Source: Methylococcus capsulatus (GTDB lineage: Bacteria > Pseudomonadota > Gammaproteobacteria > Methylococcales > Methylococcaceae). Taken from it: a DNA stretch of 64,000 bases. How positions within the stretch are numbered: the stretch's first letter is position 1; every line of letters begins with the position of its first letter. Under the pieces are notes generated by a model. The model saw nothing but the letters and a program-made list of their open reading frames with translations, did no database searches and was not told where the DNA came from. The position numbers and the translations under genes were made by a program. The stretch is taken from NCBI RefSeq assembly GCF_036864975.1, contig NZ_CP104311.1, forward strand, positions 441,501 to 505,500. Direction: 5' to 3'. Positions 27,389 to 37,041 of this stretch are shown piece by piece.

Positions 27389-28144
27389 CTAACCTCTATT
27401 CTTTTGAGTTTCTAATTCCCGCTTGAACTCATCCAGGAGCTCATTCTGCTCCGGAGTCATCACCCGGCAGGCCAGCAAATCCGGCCGCTTGAGCCATGTT
27501 TTCCCCAGTGCCTGCTTCAGGCGCCAGCGCCCGATCGCGGCATGGTTGCCGCTTTGCAACACCGCGGGAACGCCCCGCCCCGCCACCCGTTCCGGCCGGG
27601 TGAAGTGCGGATGATCCAGCAAACCCTCGGCATGAGACTCCTGCTCCGCCGATTCCGCGTCGCCCAGCACGCCCGGCAGGAGGCGCACCACCGCGTCGAA
27701 GACGACCAGGGCCGGCAGTTCGCCGCCGCTCAACACGTAATCTCCGATCGACCACTCTTCGTCGATCTCGGTTTCGATGAGACGCTCGTCCACGCCTTCG
27801 TAGCGTCCCGCCACCAGGATCAGGCCCGGGGCCGCTGCGAACCTGCGCACCGCCGCTTGATCGAGCCGGCTGCCCTGTGGACTCATGAGCACGACCCGCG
27901 CCCCCGGGGCCGCCTGCCCCTTCGCCGCATGAATGGCATCCCGCAAGGGCTCCACCTTCATCACCATGCCGGGACCACCGCCGTAAGGCCGGTCGTCCAC
28001 GGTGCGATGACGGTCGTGGGTGTAATCCCGGGGGTTCCACACATCGAGGGAGACCTTGCCGGCGGCGAGCGCCCGCCCGGTGACACCGTACCGCGCCGCA
28101 TCCCGGACCATCTCCGGGAACAGGGTCACGATGTCGAAACGCAT
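27389..28144 (-). CDS. trmD: tRNA (guanine-N1)-methyltransferase TrmD
   Basis: A 251-residue SPOUT methyltransferase. Family motifs: [13 protein letters not shown] at the start, [33 protein letters not shown], and [18 protein letters not shown], which forms the trefoil-knot AdoMet site. It methylates G37 of tRNAs with G36, preventing frameshifts. Part of the conserved rpsP-rimM-trmD-rplS operon; 16 bases separate it from rimM. Confidence 0.97.
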   Translation of the reverse strand: MRFDIVTLFPEMVRDAARYGVTGRALAAGKVSLDVWNPRDYTHDRHRTVDDRPYGGGPGMVMKVEPLRDAIHAAKGQAAPGARVVLMSPQGSRLDQAAVRRFAAAPGLILVAGRYEGVDERLIETEIDEEWSIGDYVLSGGELPALVVFDAVVRLLPGVLGDAESAEQESHAEGLLDHPHFTRPERVAGRGVPAVLQSGNHAAIGRWRLKQALGKTWLKRPDLLACRVMTPEQNELLDEFKRELETQKNRG

Positions 28145-28160
28145 GCAGCCACCCGCTACT

Positions 28161-28679
28161 TCAGAATCCGGGATCCCAGTCCACTACCATCCGCGACTCC
28201 TCCAGATTCACGGATTTGACGAATTCGCCCTGCACAAACGGCAACAGCCGCTCGCGGTCGCCCCGCACCACCAGCACATCGTTGGCACCGGTTTCCATCA
28301 CGTCGACGATCTCGCCCAAGGCCACCCCTTCCAGGTTGACCACCTTCAAGCCGATCAGGTCGATGCGGTAATATTCGCCCGGCGCCGGCGGCGGCAGTTG
28401 GCTCCGGCGGACCGTCACTTCGAAGCCCTTCAGCGCCTCGGCCTGTTCACGCGTATCCACGCCCTGCAGCCGCACGATCACGGTGTTGCCGTGTTCACGA
28501 CCTTCCAGGACATCGGCCGTGCGCTCGACATCACCCCGCCGCAATGTCCAAGGGCGGTAACCGACCAAATTGACGGGAGGATCGGTGAAGGAAACGGCCT
28601 TGACCCAGCCTCTCACGCCAAAGGCGCCGGCGACCCGACCCACCACGACGGCCGGATCGTTGCCGGAACTTCCTGGCAT
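28161..28679 (-). CDS. rimM: 16S rRNA processing protein RimM
   Basis: A 172-residue protein with the RimM N-terminal domain ([23 protein letters not shown]) and the PRC-barrel C-terminal domain ([32 protein letters not shown]). It assists 30S maturation by binding S19. The ATG at 28679 shares its A with the TGA of rpsP (TGATG), so I prefer it to the TTG one codon earlier. Confidence 0.96.
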   Translation of the reverse strand: MPGSSGNDPAVVVGRVAGAFGVRGWVKAVSFTDPPVNLVGYRPWTLRRGDVERTADVLEGREHGNTVIVRLQGVDTREQAEALKGFEVTVRRSQLPPPAPGEYYRIDLIGLKVVNLEGVALGEIVDVMETGANDVLVVRGDRERLLPFVQGEFVKSVNLEESRMVVDWDPGF

Positions 28680-28933
28680 CAAGCCTGTTGCTGCTTTTTG
28701 AATTCCTTGATCAGCGAAATAACCCGATCCGAAGCCTTGGCGCCGGTACCGATCCAGTACTCGATACGGCCTTCATCCAGCCGCAACCGCTCTTCCTGGC
28801 CCCGTGCAATCGGATTGAAGAACCCCACGCGCTCAATGTAACGGCCATCACGCTTGCTGCGGCTCTCCGCAACCACGACGTGATAAAAAGGACGCTTCTT
28901 CGCGCCGCCACGCGCCAACCGAATGCTTACCAT
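28679..28933 (-). CDS. rpsP: 30S ribosomal protein S16
   Basis: An 84-residue protein starting [20 protein letters not shown], the S16 signature, followed by [12 protein letters not shown] and a C-terminal [14 protein letters not shown]. The start at 28933 is preceded by AGAGGCAAAGG. A longer open frame upstream has no S16 likeness. First gene of the operon; its promoter should lie between 28934 and the terminator at about 29043. Confidence 0.97.
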   Translation of the reverse strand: MVSIRLARGGAKKRPFYHVVVAESRSKRDGRYIERVGFFNPIARGQEERLRLDEGRIEYWIGTGAKASDRVISLIKEFKKQQQA

Positions 28934-29042
28934 GCCTTTGCCTCTAGTCAAACCGTACGGAGAAAAACCTGTATTGTATGCGATCCTGAGGAATTGTGAA
29001 GCCCTGCCGCCCCTCTCGGTCCGCTGCAAAATACAAGGGCGG

Positions 29043-29077
29043 GAAAGAAAAACCCGGTCACCATCTGGCACCGGGCT
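29043..29077 (-). terminator. Rho-independent terminator after tRNA-Ser
   Basis: On the minus strand the sequence is GCCCGGT, loop of about 11, ACCGGG, then TTTTTCTTTC. Forward arms are 29053-29058 and 29070-29075. It begins about ten bases beyond the CCA end of the serine tRNA gene and would end the csrA-tRNA transcript. Confidence 0.85.
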
Positions 29078-29087
29078 TATTCTGAAC

Positions 29088-29180
29088 TGGCGGAGAGAGA
29101 GGGATTCGAACCCTCGATGCAGCTTTTGACCGCATACTCCCTTAGCAGGGGAGCGCCTTCAGCCTCTCGGCCATCTCTCC
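29088..29180 (-). tRNA. tRNA-Ser (anticodon GCT), CCA encoded
   Basis: On the minus strand the 93-base gene starts GGAGAGATGGCCGAG and ends TCTCTCC, discriminator G, CCA. The acceptor stem is GGAGAGA/TCTCTCC. The anticodon loop CTGCTAA gives GCT, reading AGC/AGT serine codons. A long variable arm (GTATGCGGTCAAAAGCTGCATC) and the T loop GGTTCGAATCC are typical of class II serine tRNA. It follows csrA by 19 bases, as in many gammaproteobacteria. Confidence 0.97.
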
Positions 29181-29199
29181 AGGGAAAACGGGAAAGGAA

Positions 29200-29394
29200 T
29201 CAATCGCTGTCCTGCTCGGGACCGGCCTGCTGCTCTTTCTTGATTCTTTCGTAAATCTCTTCGCGATGAACGGACACGTCTTTCGGCGCATTGACTCCGA
29301 TGCGCACTTGATTTCCCTTCACACCCAAAACAGTGACGGTCACATCATCACCAATCATCAGGGTTTCACCCACTCTACGAGTCAAAATCAGCAT
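29200..29394 (-). CDS. csrA: Carbon storage regulator CsrA
   Basis: A 64-residue RNA-binding protein beginning [18 protein letters not shown], the CsrA/RsmA signature; the RNA-contact region [12 protein letters not shown] is also present. The start at 29394 has AAGGAAGGG upstream; a longer open frame is not needed. CsrA binds GGA-containing hairpins in mRNA leaders and represses or stabilises them. It lies between lysC and the serine tRNA gene. Confidence 0.97.
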   Translation of the reverse strand: MLILTRRVGETLMIGDDVTVTVLGVKGNQVRIGVNAPKDVSVHREEIYERIKKEQQAGPEQDSD

Positions 29395-29544
29395 AAACCC
29401 TTCCTTTGTCCATTGCCCACACCAAGTTGACAAGAGCCGCGGCTGCCGCGCTGCCAACCCCCACCCGTCAGGCGCGATCAATCTACCAGATGATCAATTT
29501 TAGCAGCTTTCGGTCAAAGGATAAAGATTCGGCCGATTCCGGGT

Positions 29545-30774
29545 TCAAACCGCTTCCGGCTCGCGATCAAGATTGAATGCCTCGTGCAGGGTACGCACCG
29601 CCAGCTCGAGGTATTTTTCGTCCACGACGATGGAAATCTTGATTTCAGAAGTCGATATCATCCGTATGTTGATACCTTCCCAAGCCAGGGCTTCGAACAT
29701 CCGGGCGGCAATCCCGGCATGCGAGCGCATCCCCACGCCCACCAGCGATACCTTCACGATCTTGTCGTCTCCCGCCACTTCGCGCGCACCCAGGGCCGTG
29801 CAAGTCGCCTGCAAGATGTCGAGCGCCTTGCGGTAATCGTTGCGATGGACAGTAAATGTGAAATCGGTCGTCGCGTCCTCTGAGACGTTCTGGACGATCA
29901 TGTCCACTTCGATGTTGGCATGGGCGACGGGCCCTAGGATCTGGTACGCCACGCCCGGCTTGTCCGGTACGCCCTTGACGGTCAGTTTCGCTTCGTCGCG
30001 ATTGAAGGCGATACCGGAGATCAAAGGTTTTTCCACACTTGCTTCCTCGTAAGTAATCAATGTGCCGGGACCGGCTGAAAAACTGGACAATACTCTCAAG
30101 GGGACGTTGTATTTGCCGGCGAATTCGACTGAACGAATCTGCAGCACCTTGGACCCCAGGCTCGCCATTTCGAGCATTTCCTCGAAGGTGATGCGGTCCA
30201 GCCGGCGCGCTTTCGGTTCGATCCTTGGGTCAGTGGTATAGACGCCATCCACGTCAGTATAAATCAGGCATTCGTCCGCCTTGAGTGCAGCGGCGAGGGC
30301 GACCGCGGTGGTATCGGACCCGCCCCGCCCCAAGGTGGTGATGTCACCCGCCTCGGTGATCCCCTGGAAACCCGCCACAACGACCACGCGTCCGGCCGCG
30401 AGATCACTGCGGATGCGGTCGGTATCGATATCGAGGATGCGCGCCTTGGTGTGTGCATCGTCGGTGAGGATCCTCACCTGCCCACCGGTGTAAGAACAGG
30501 CCGGGCACCCTGCCGCCTCCAGCGCCATGCTCAGCAGAGCGATCGTGACCTGCTCGCCGGTGGCCAGCAGCACATCCATTTCACGGGTACTGGGCCTTTC
30601 GTGCATTTCATGCGCCAGCGCCACCAGCCGGTTGGTTTCGCCGCTCATGGCGGACACCACGACGATGATGTCGTCGCCCCGGCTGCGCGCCTGAATAACG
30701 TTGTTCGCGACATGCTTGATCCGCTCCGGCGAGCCGACCGAGGTGCCACCGTATTTGTGTACAAATAAAGCCAT
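29545..30774 (-). CDS. lysC: Aspartate kinase
   Basis: A 409-residue monofunctional aspartokinase. The N-terminal kinase signature VHKYGGTSVGSPERI is followed by GFQGITEAGDITTLGRGGSDT and TDVDGVYTTDPRIEP; two ACT domains fill the last 150 residues (TVKGVPDKPGVAYQILG, KVSLVGVGMRSHAGIAA). It starts the lysine, threonine and methionine pathway, normally with feedback inhibition through the ACT domains. An internal start for a separate beta subunit, known for some homologues, is possible and not tested. It lies 34 bases after alaS. Confidence 0.96.
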   Translation of the reverse strand: MALFVHKYGGTSVGSPERIKHVANNVIQARSRGDDIIVVVSAMSGETNRLVALAHEMHERPSTREMDVLLATGEQVTIALLSMALEAAGCPACSYTGGQVRILTDDAHTKARILDIDTDRIRSDLAAGRVVVVAGFQGITEAGDITTLGRGGSDTTAVALAAALKADECLIYTDVDGVYTTDPRIEPKARRLDRITFEEMLEMASLGSKVLQIRSVEFAGKYNVPLRVLSSFSAGPGTLITYEEASVEKPLISGIAFNRDEAKLTVKGVPDKPGVAYQILGPVAHANIEVDMIVQNVSEDATTDFTFTVHRNDYRKALDILQATCTALGAREVAGDDKIVKVSLVGVGMRSHAGIAARMFEALAWEGINIRMISTSEIKISIVVDEKYLELAVRTLHEAFNLDREPEAV

Positions 30775-30808
30775 GGTCGATGTCTGTTACGTTCGAATCT
30801 CCAAGAGG

Positions 30809-33412
30809 CTAGGCATTGAGCACACGCCGCACCCACTCCGGAACGCCGTCAAGGGCGCTCTGCAATTCCTCCGGCCTATTGCCGCCCGCTTGGGCCAGGT
30901 CCGGCCGCCCGCCACCCTTGCCGCCGACGCGAATCGCCACGCTGTTGACCAAATCGCCGGCGTGGATACGCCCGATCTGGTCCTTGGTCACACCGGCGAC
31001 GAGGCAGACCTTCTCGCCTTCCACCGCCGCCAGAATGATGGCGGCGCTGCGCAGCTTGTCCTTGAGCTGGTCCACCAGTTCGCGCAGCGTTTTGGCATCC
31101 GCATCGTCGACACGTGCAGCCAGCACTTTGACACCTGCAATGTCGACCGCCCGGGACACCAGGTCGGCACCCGCCGCGCCGGCCGCCTTGGCCCTCAGCC
31201 GTTCCAGCTCTTTCTCCAGCGCCCGGTTCCTCTCGAACATTTGCTCGAGCCGATCTTCCAGTGTATCGCGACCGGCTTTCATGCGGTCCGCCAATCGTTG
31301 CAGCAAGCGTTCCGTCGCCTCGACCGCCTCCACTGCAGCCGCCCCGGTGACGGCTTCGATACGGCGCACGCCGGCGGCGACGCCGCTTTCGCTCACGATC
31401 TTGAACAGGCCGATATCGCCGGCACGGCGGGCGTGGATGCCACCGCACAACTCGGTGGAAAAATCACCGATCTTGAGCACCCGCACCTCGTCACCGTATT
31501 TTTCGCCGAACAGCGCCATGGCACCGAGCTTCATCGCGGCATCCTTGGCCATGACCTCTGCGGTGACTTCGGCATTGCGACGGATTTCCCTGTTGACCAG
31601 ACGCTCGATTTCGTCGAGCTGCGCAGGAGTGACAGGCTCGAAATGCGAAAAATCGAACCGCAGCCGTTCGGGGTCGACGAGGGACCCTTTCTGCGTGACA
31701 TGCTCGCCCAGCACTCGCCGCAGCGCGGCATGCAGCAGGTGCGTGGCGGAGTGGTTCAACGCGGTGGCCTGGCGCAGGGATTGCTCCACTTCGGCCCGGC
31801 AGGCCGCCCCCCGAAGCAGGACCCCCTCGCGCAGCGTTCCCCGATGCAGGATCAGGTCGTTGCCCTGCTTGCGGGTGTCCGCCACCTCGAACACCGCCTC
31901 GTCGCTGCGGATCACGCCGCGGTCACCCACCTGGCCGCCGGATTCGGCATAGAACGGCGTCTTTTCCAGCACGACCACACCGTCATCGCCGGCCTCCAGC
32001 CGGTCCACGGCTTGACCGTCACGCAGCAGCGCCACGATCCGCGTGTCTTCGACAGCACTGCGGTAACCGGTGAATTCGCACGCCATGTCGAGATGGATCT
32101 CCTGCGAATAGTCCACGCTGAAATGGCTGGCTGCCCGGGCCCGCTCGCGCTGGGCTTCCATGGCCCGCTCGAATCCGGCCATGTCGACCTTAAGGCCGTG
32201 TTCGCGCGCCACATCCGCGGTCAGATCGACCGGGAAGCCGTAGGTGTCGTAGAGCTGGAACGCTGTGTCGCCCGGTATCACCGTACCGCTCAGGTCATGC
32301 ATGGCGACCTCGAGTATCTTCATGCCCTGCTCCAGCGTCTCGGCGAAACGCTCCTCCTCTTTGTTGAGAACCTGTTCGACCCGCTGGCGAGCGGCGACCA
32401 GCTCGGGGTAGGCCTGGCCCATTTCCGCGCAGAGCGGCCCGACCAGCTTGTGGAAGAACGGCTCGCGGATACCGAGCTTGTAGCCATGGCGGATCGCCCG
32501 GCGGATGATCCGGCGCAGGACGTAACCCCTCCCTTCGTTGGATGGAAGTACACCATCGGTGACCAGGAAGGCGCAGGAGCGGATGTGATCGGCGATCACC
32601 CGCAGCGAACTCTGGTCGAGATCGGCCGTACCGGCCAGCTCGGCCGCCGCCTTGACCAGATTGCGGAACAGGTCGATGTCATAATTGTTGTGCACCCGCT
32701 GCATTACCGCCGCGAGCCGCTCCAAGCCCATGCCGGTATCTACCGAAGGCTTGGGTAGGGGCGTCAGCGTCCCGTCGGCGGCGCGCTCATACTGCATGAA
32801 CACCAGGTTCCAGATTTCGACGTAGCGGTCGCCGTCTTGTTCCGGTGTTCCCGGGGGGCCACCGGCGACGGAGGGGCCGTGGTCGTAGAAAATCTCGCTG
32901 CAGGGTCCGCAGGGACCGGTGTCACCCATGGACCAGAAATTGTCGGACGAGGCGATACGAGTGAAGCGGCTGGGGTCGACACCGATCTCTTCCAACCAGA
33001 TCCGCTCCGCTTCCTTGTCCTCGGCATATACCGTGATCCATAGCCGCTCGGGAGGCAGCATGAGCGCCTCCGTCAGGAACTCCCACGCGTAGACGATCGC
33101 TTCGCGCTTGAAATAGTCGCCGAAGCTGAAATTGCCCAGCATCTCAAAGAAGGTGTGATGACGCGCCGTGTAACCGACGTTCTCCAGATCGTTGTGTTTG
33201 CCGCCGGCGCGTACGCAGCGCTGCGCGCTGGCCGCGCGCGCATAGGGGCGGTGCTCGCGCCCCAGGAATACATCCTTGAACTGCACCATGCCGGCATTGG
33301 TGAACAGGAGGGTGGGATCGCTGGCGGGCACCAGCGAACTGGAGGCCACGATGGTATGGCCGCGGTCTGCGAAGAATTTCAGGAATCGGGCGCGTAATTC
33401 CGCACTGGTCAT
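30809..33412 (-). CDS. alaS: Alanyl-tRNA synthetase
   Basis: A 867-residue class II synthetase. From ATG 33412 it starts [19 protein letters not shown], the normal N-terminus. Motifs seen include [32 protein letters not shown], the editing-domain zinc site [13 protein letters not shown] with [13 protein letters not shown], and the C-terminal C-Ala domain ([15 protein letters not shown]). It charges tRNA-Ala and clears mischarged Ser/Gly. Placed between recX and lysC. Confidence 0.97.
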   Translation of the reverse strand: MTSAELRARFLKFFADRGHTIVASSSLVPASDPTLLFTNAGMVQFKDVFLGREHRPYARAASAQRCVRAGGKHNDLENVGYTARHHTFFEMLGNFSFGDYFKREAIVYAWEFLTEALMLPPERLWITVYAEDKEAERIWLEEIGVDPSRFTRIASSDNFWSMGDTGPCGPCSEIFYDHGPSVAGGPPGTPEQDGDRYVEIWNLVFMQYERAADGTLTPLPKPSVDTGMGLERLAAVMQRVHNNYDIDLFRNLVKAAAELAGTADLDQSSLRVIADHIRSCAFLVTDGVLPSNEGRGYVLRRIIRRAIRHGYKLGIREPFFHKLVGPLCAEMGQAYPELVAARQRVEQVLNKEEERFAETLEQGMKILEVAMHDLSGTVIPGDTAFQLYDTYGFPVDLTADVAREHGLKVDMAGFERAMEAQRERARAASHFSVDYSQEIHLDMACEFTGYRSAVEDTRIVALLRDGQAVDRLEAGDDGVVVLEKTPFYAESGGQVGDRGVIRSDEAVFEVADTRKQGNDLILHRGTLREGVLLRGAACRAEVEQSLRQATALNHSATHLLHAALRRVLGEHVTQKGSLVDPERLRFDFSHFEPVTPAQLDEIERLVNREIRRNAEVTAEVMAKDAAMKLGAMALFGEKYGDEVRVLKIGDFSTELCGGIHARRAGDIGLFKIVSESGVAAGVRRIEAVTGAAAVEAVEATERLLQRLADRMKAGRDTLEDRLEQMFERNRALEKELERLRAKAAGAAGADLVSRAVDIAGVKVLAARVDDADAKTLRELVDQLKDKLRSAAIILAAVEGEKVCLVAGVTKDQIGRIHAGDLVNSVAIRVGGKGGGRPDLAQAGGNRPEELQSALDGVPEWVRRVLNA

Positions 33413-33431
33413 GCTCGGTTTACCAAGGTCT

Positions 33432-33902
33432 TCAATCAATGTCCGGGTATTCGCCGCCCAGTCCCAGACGCTCGAAAAAATCCCGGATCTGGGAGGACGT
33501 GAAACCCCGTTGCGCGAGAAATCTCGCCCGTGACGCCCGCTCTCGAGGCGTCGTCATCACAAGTTTTCCGCGATATTTTTTCGTGTAGACACGATCCATG
33601 TCGCTCATCCAGTCTTGCGGAGCCGCAAGGTCGGCATCGACGCCGCGCAGGCGCAGCTCGTGCCGAATCCGGTTGACACCGTATCCTTTCGCCTGACGGG
33701 CACGGACGAAGCTTTCGGCGAAACGGTCGTCGCTCTGCCATCCCCGGTCCGAGCATTCGGCCAGAACGGTTTCTATCGTCGGGGAGTCAAAACCCCGGGC
33801 GGCGAGCTTGCGCTCGAGTTCGAGCCGGCTGTGCTCGCGCCGCGCCAAGAGCCGCAGGCAAACCGCGCGGGCGGCTTCGAGCGTGTCTTCGGTTTCGTTC
33901 AG
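33432..33902 (-). CDS. recX: Regulatory protein RecX, probably starting at CTG
   Basis: RecX inhibits and modulates RecA filaments. The conserved helical repeats are clear: [39 protein letters not shown] and [16 protein letters not shown]. The first ordinary start codon in frame is a TTG at 33848 (138 residues), but it falls inside the conserved first repeat. The frame continues upstream as [17 protein letters not shown] with no ATG, GTG or TTG. A CTG at 33900-33902 overlaps the recA TGA as CTGA and would give 156 residues, the normal length. I annotate from that CTG, with the start flagged as inferred. Confidence 0.85.
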   Translation of the reverse strand: MNETEDTLEAARAVCLRLLARREHSRLELERKLAARGFDSPTIETVLAECSDRGWQSDDRFAESFVRARQAKGYGVNRIRHELRLRGVDADLAAPQDWMSDMDRVYTKKYRGKLVMTTPRERASRARFLAQRGFTSSQIRDFFERLGLGGEYPDID

Positions 33903-34975
33903 AACCCGCTCTCTTCCACCACCGAGCGCTCCAGGGACACCGCATGCTTCAGCCCCGCCAGCGCCTTCTCGCGGACGGCCGCCTCGATGGCGGCCGCAAC
34001 CTCCGGATGCTCCTTGAGATAGATCCGGACGTTGTCCTTGCCCTGGCCGATGCGGTCGCCGCCGTAGCTGTACCAGGAGCCGGACTTCTGTACGATGTCG
34101 TGGTTCACGCCGAGGTCGATCAGTTCGCCCTCACGCGAGACGCCCTCGCCGTAGAGAATCTCGAAGTCGGCAGTGCGGAACGGGGGAGCCACCTTGTTCT
34201 TTACGACCTTGACGCGGGTTTCATTCCCGATCACCTCGTCGCCGTTCTTGATCGCACCCGAACGGCGGATGTCCAGCCGCACCGAGGCGTAGAACTTGAG
34301 CGCGTTACCGCCGGTGGTGGTCTCCGGGTTGCCGAACATCACGCCGATCTTCATGCGGATCTGGTTGATGAAGATCACCAGAGTGTTGGAGCGCTTGATG
34401 TTGGCGGTCAGCTTGCGCAACGCCTGTGACATCAGCCGGGCCTGCAGGCCCATGTGCGAATCGCCCATTTCACCTTCGAGTTCGGCCTTGGGCGTCAGTG
34501 CCGCCACCGAGTCGATCACTACGACGTCCACGCCGCCGGAACGCACCAGCATGTCCGCGATTTCCAGCGCCTGCTCGCCGGTATCCGGCTGGGAGACCAG
34601 CAGCTCGTCAAGGTTCACTCCGATCTTTTCGGCATAAACCGGATCCAAGGCATGTTCGGCATCCACGAAGGCCGCCACGCCACCGGTCTTCTGCGCCTGG
34701 GCGATGACCTCCAGAGTCAGCGTCGTCTTGCCCGAGGATTCCGGCCCATAAATCTCTACGATGCGGCCGCGCGGCAAACCGCCGCAGCCCAGCGCGATGT
34801 CCAGCGCCAGGGAACCGGTGGAAATCACGTCGATGTCCCGGACCGCCGCGACATCGCCCATGCGCATCACCGATCCCTTGCCGAACTGTTTCTCGATCTG
34901 GGAAAGAGCGGCACCCAAGACCTTACGTTTGTTCTCGTCCATCCGGGTTACTGCATCGAAAGTGGAAATCGACAT
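33899..34975 (-). CDS. recA: Recombinase RecA
   Basis: A 358-residue recombinase. From ATG 34975 it begins [19 protein letters not shown] and contains [14 protein letters not shown], the Walker A motif [23 protein letters not shown], and the L2 region [21 protein letters not shown]. It forms the strand-exchange filament and triggers LexA cleavage. The start shares a T with the stop of thpR (TAATG), so recA is transcribed with pncC-thpR. I found no CTGT-N8-ACAG LexA box in the gap upstream of pncC (36044-36246). Confidence 0.98.
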   Translation of the reverse strand: MSISTFDAVTRMDENKRKVLGAALSQIEKQFGKGSVMRMGDVAAVRDIDVISTGSLALDIALGCGGLPRGRIVEIYGPESSGKTTLTLEVIAQAQKTGGVAAFVDAEHALDPVYAEKIGVNLDELLVSQPDTGEQALEIADMLVRSGGVDVVVIDSVAALTPKAELEGEMGDSHMGLQARLMSQALRKLTANIKRSNTLVIFINQIRMKIGVMFGNPETTTGGNALKFYASVRLDIRRSGAIKNGDEVIGNETRVKVVKNKVAPPFRTADFEILYGEGVSREGELIDLGVNHDIVQKSGSWYSYGGDRIGQGKDNVRIYLKEHPEVAAAIEAAVREKALAGLKHAVSLERSVVEESGF

Positions 34976-35547
34976 TATTTCATAGCGGCCATTTCGGGCA
35001 TAGTCCGCAGCCGCTTTTCGGCGTGCACGATGTAGACCGGACCGGCACTGGAAAGGCGTGACTCGACGAGGGTGAGACGGTCCACGACCCAGGTCACGGG
35101 TCGCTTCAATAACATGGCGGACCAGACCGCCTCGGCCTTGCGCGCCAGCGTCAGATGTGGCCGGAACGGTCGCCGCTCGATGGGGAATCCCGCCTGACTC
35201 AGCTTCGAATTCAGGATTCCGACCAGTTCGAGCAGAAGCGGTGGGGTGGCGCTTGCGCCCAGACATAACACCCGGTTACGCTGCCAGTATTCCAGCCGGT
35301 CCAGCGCCAGCTCGAACCGCGGCAGATCAAGTTCCTCCATCATCACGGTCAGCGCCGGCAAACGTTCTGCCGGCACCGCCCCCAGAAACGCCAGAGTAAG
35401 ATGGAGCTTGTCCGGGTGCACCCAGCGGCCTTTGACTGTCTGGTGGACGGGGCGAACCAGCTTACCCAAGGACTCACGAACACAGGCGTCCGGCCAGATC
35501 GCAAAAAATAGCCGCAGCGGCGGCTCAAGAGGAGCCTGTGCAGACAT
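34975..35547 (-). CDS. thpR: RNA 2',3'-cyclic phosphodiesterase ThpR (2'-5' ligase family)
   Basis: A 190-residue member of the 2H phosphoesterase family. Both HxTx motifs are present: [13 protein letters not shown] near residue 48 and [11 protein letters not shown] near 132, which together form the active site. Members hydrolyse RNA 2',3'-cyclic phosphates and can ligate tRNA halves through 2'-5' links in vitro. It overlaps the 3' end of pncC by 23 bases and touches recA at its own stop. Confidence 0.93.
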   Translation of the reverse strand: MSAQAPLEPPLRLFFAIWPDACVRESLGKLVRPVHQTVKGRWVHPDKLHLTLAFLGAVPAERLPALTVMMEELDLPRFELALDRLEYWQRNRVLCLGASATPPLLLELVGILNSKLSQAGFPIERRPFRPHLTLARKAEAVWSAMLLKRPVTWVVDRLTLVESRLSSAGPVYIVHAEKRLRTMPEMAAMK

Positions 35548-36043
35548 CGATCAGTCCTTCCAGGGCCGCCATCACGGCTTGCCGCCGCACCGACTCCCGG
35601 TCACCCTCGAACCGGAAACACCGCGTGACGGGCGCCGCTCCCCGCAACTGCCAAGCCAGCCAGACGGTCCCCACCGGCTTGTCCGGACTGCCCCCGTCGG
35701 GCCCTGCGATGCCGCTGACCGCCACCGCGCAGTCGGCCCGGCTGTGCGCCAGCGCCCCGCCGACCATGGCTGCCACGGTCTCCGCACTCACCGCCCCGCG
35801 CGTGGCGATCACCTCGGCCGGCACGCCGAGCAGCTCCTGCTTGGATTCGTTGCTATAAGTCACGAAGCCGCGCTCGAACCAGCGCGAGCTGCCGGGGATG
35901 GACGTCACACACTGGGCGATCCAGCCTCCGGTGCACGATTCGGCCGTGACCAGACGGCAGCCCCTATCTTGCATCTGTCGGCCGACCTTCCCGGCCAGCG
36001 CGTACAAATCCTCATTGCCCCGCGTGCCCACTGCGCCTCCCAT
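35525..36043 (-). CDS. pncC: Nicotinamide-nucleotide amidohydrolase PncC (CinA C-terminal domain)
   Basis: A 172-residue stand-alone CinA C-terminal domain. Signatures: RLVTAESCTGGWIAQ (the nucleophilic Ser region), FVTYSNESKQELLGV, GAVSAETVAAMVGGAL and AVSGIAGPDGGSPDKPVGTVW. It deamidates NMN to NaMN in NAD recycling. It leads the pncC-thpR-recA-recX-alaS string, an order common in gammaproteobacteria. The start at 36043 is the longest open one; MQDRG about 25 residues in is possible but less likely. The next 203 bases upstream hold no gene. Confidence 0.93.
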   Translation of the reverse strand: MGGAVGTRGNEDLYALAGKVGRQMQDRGCRLVTAESCTGGWIAQCVTSIPGSSRWFERGFVTYSNESKQELLGVPAEVIATRGAVSAETVAAMVGGALAHSRADCAVAVSGIAGPDGGSPDKPVGTVWLAWQLRGAAPVTRCFRFEGDRESVRRQAVMAALEGLIDVCTGSS

Positions 36044-36246
36044 CTCGCCAGACAGTGACCGACATCCAGCCGTTTGCCGAGGACTCCGGAACGGCCACTG
36101 GCATAGCCTACGCCGATCGGAAGCGAGCGCACAGCCCAGCCGTGAGTGCTGAGCCTAAATCCCTTATTCTGTCATTCCGTATGGGGCCCGAACTCCAGCG
36201 TCCAGAGCCATCCCCAGAACCCGATCGATTGTCCGTTCCGTCCAAT

Positions 36247-37041
36247 TCACGCCGGGGCATCGCGCGTTGGACCTAGCGGCCCGGTCTCCAGCCAGCCCAA
36301 AACGGCTTCGATCGTCCAAGCCGGGTCATCCAGCGGCAGATCGTGTCCCGCGTCCGGATGCATTTTCAACGGCAATCCCCAGTGCCGTGCAATGGCTTCG
36401 GAACATTCCGGACTGACCAGCCGGTCGTCCCGGCTGGCGAGCAGGAAGGCTGGAACGGCGGGCGCATCGGCGGAGGGGCGATAGCGGGCCGCGGCCCAGA
36501 GCTGGCGGAATACGTTGGCCCGCCGGATCGGATGCTCCCGGTAAGCGTTGACCCGCGACTGGACGCGGGACGGATCGTCAGCGGCGAACCGGCTGGTAAG
36601 GCGGAGGATGGCCCGCTCCCTCGCGGCAACGTCGGCCGTCAGCAGCGCTCGCACCAGTTCCGGCCAGACGCGCCAGTTCAGGCGATGGTACAGCGGACTC
36701 AGACTGCTCAGGCTGGTGTTGATCAGCACGGCGCCGGCGATTTCACAGGGATGGCGTGCGATCCATTCGAGGGCAACCATCGCCCCGAGGGACAGGGCCA
36801 GAAGATAGCGCGGCATGCCGGCACTGGTTCCGAGTTCGGCGCGGGCGAACTCCATCGCCTCCCGTATGGAAAGCGGGCTGTCCAGACGCCAGTGCCGGCC
36901 ATTGCCGGGCAGGTCGATCGTACGGACGCAGGCATTCGGCACGGCGCGGGCGAACATGTGCGGAAACTCGTCCCAATGTGCGCTTTCCCGGACCAGCCCG
37001 CGGATGAACACCCATTCCGCCGGCCCGGTCGTCTTAGACAT
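36247..37041 (-). CDS. Alpha/beta hydrolase
   Basis: A 264-residue alpha/beta-fold hydrolase. The nucleophile elbow is LALSLGAMVALEW, the oxyanion region is FIRGLVRESAHWDEF, and the C-terminal histidine lies in MHPDAGHDLPLDDP after an acid in LASRDDRLVSPE. It resembles small serine esterases of the BioH/MenH breadth; the substrate is unknown. It starts at ATG 37041, overlapping the M14 peptidase gene by 8 bases, so the two are co-translated. A much longer open frame upstream is antisense to the peptidase reading and is rejected. Confidence 0.8.
   Translation of the reverse strand: MSKTTGPAEWVFIRGLVRESAHWDEFPHMFARAVPNACVRTIDLPGNGRHWRLDSPLSIREAMEFARAELGTSAGMPRYLLALSLGAMVALEWIARHPCEIAGAVLINTSLSSLSPLYHRLNWRVWPELVRALLTADVAARERAILRLTSRFAADDPSRVQSRVNAYREHPIRRANVFRQLWAAARYRPSADAPAVPAFLLASRDDRLVSPECSEAIARHWGLPLKMHPDAGHDLPLDDPAWTIEAVLGWLETGPLGPTRDAPA

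Noticed and set aside
30701..32758. 685-codon plus-strand frame
   Set aside because: Antisense shadow of alaS.
36044..36246. LexA operator before the pncC-thpR-recA string
   Set aside because: No CTGT-N8-ACAG pattern was found; SOS control may act from another site or through a diverged operator.
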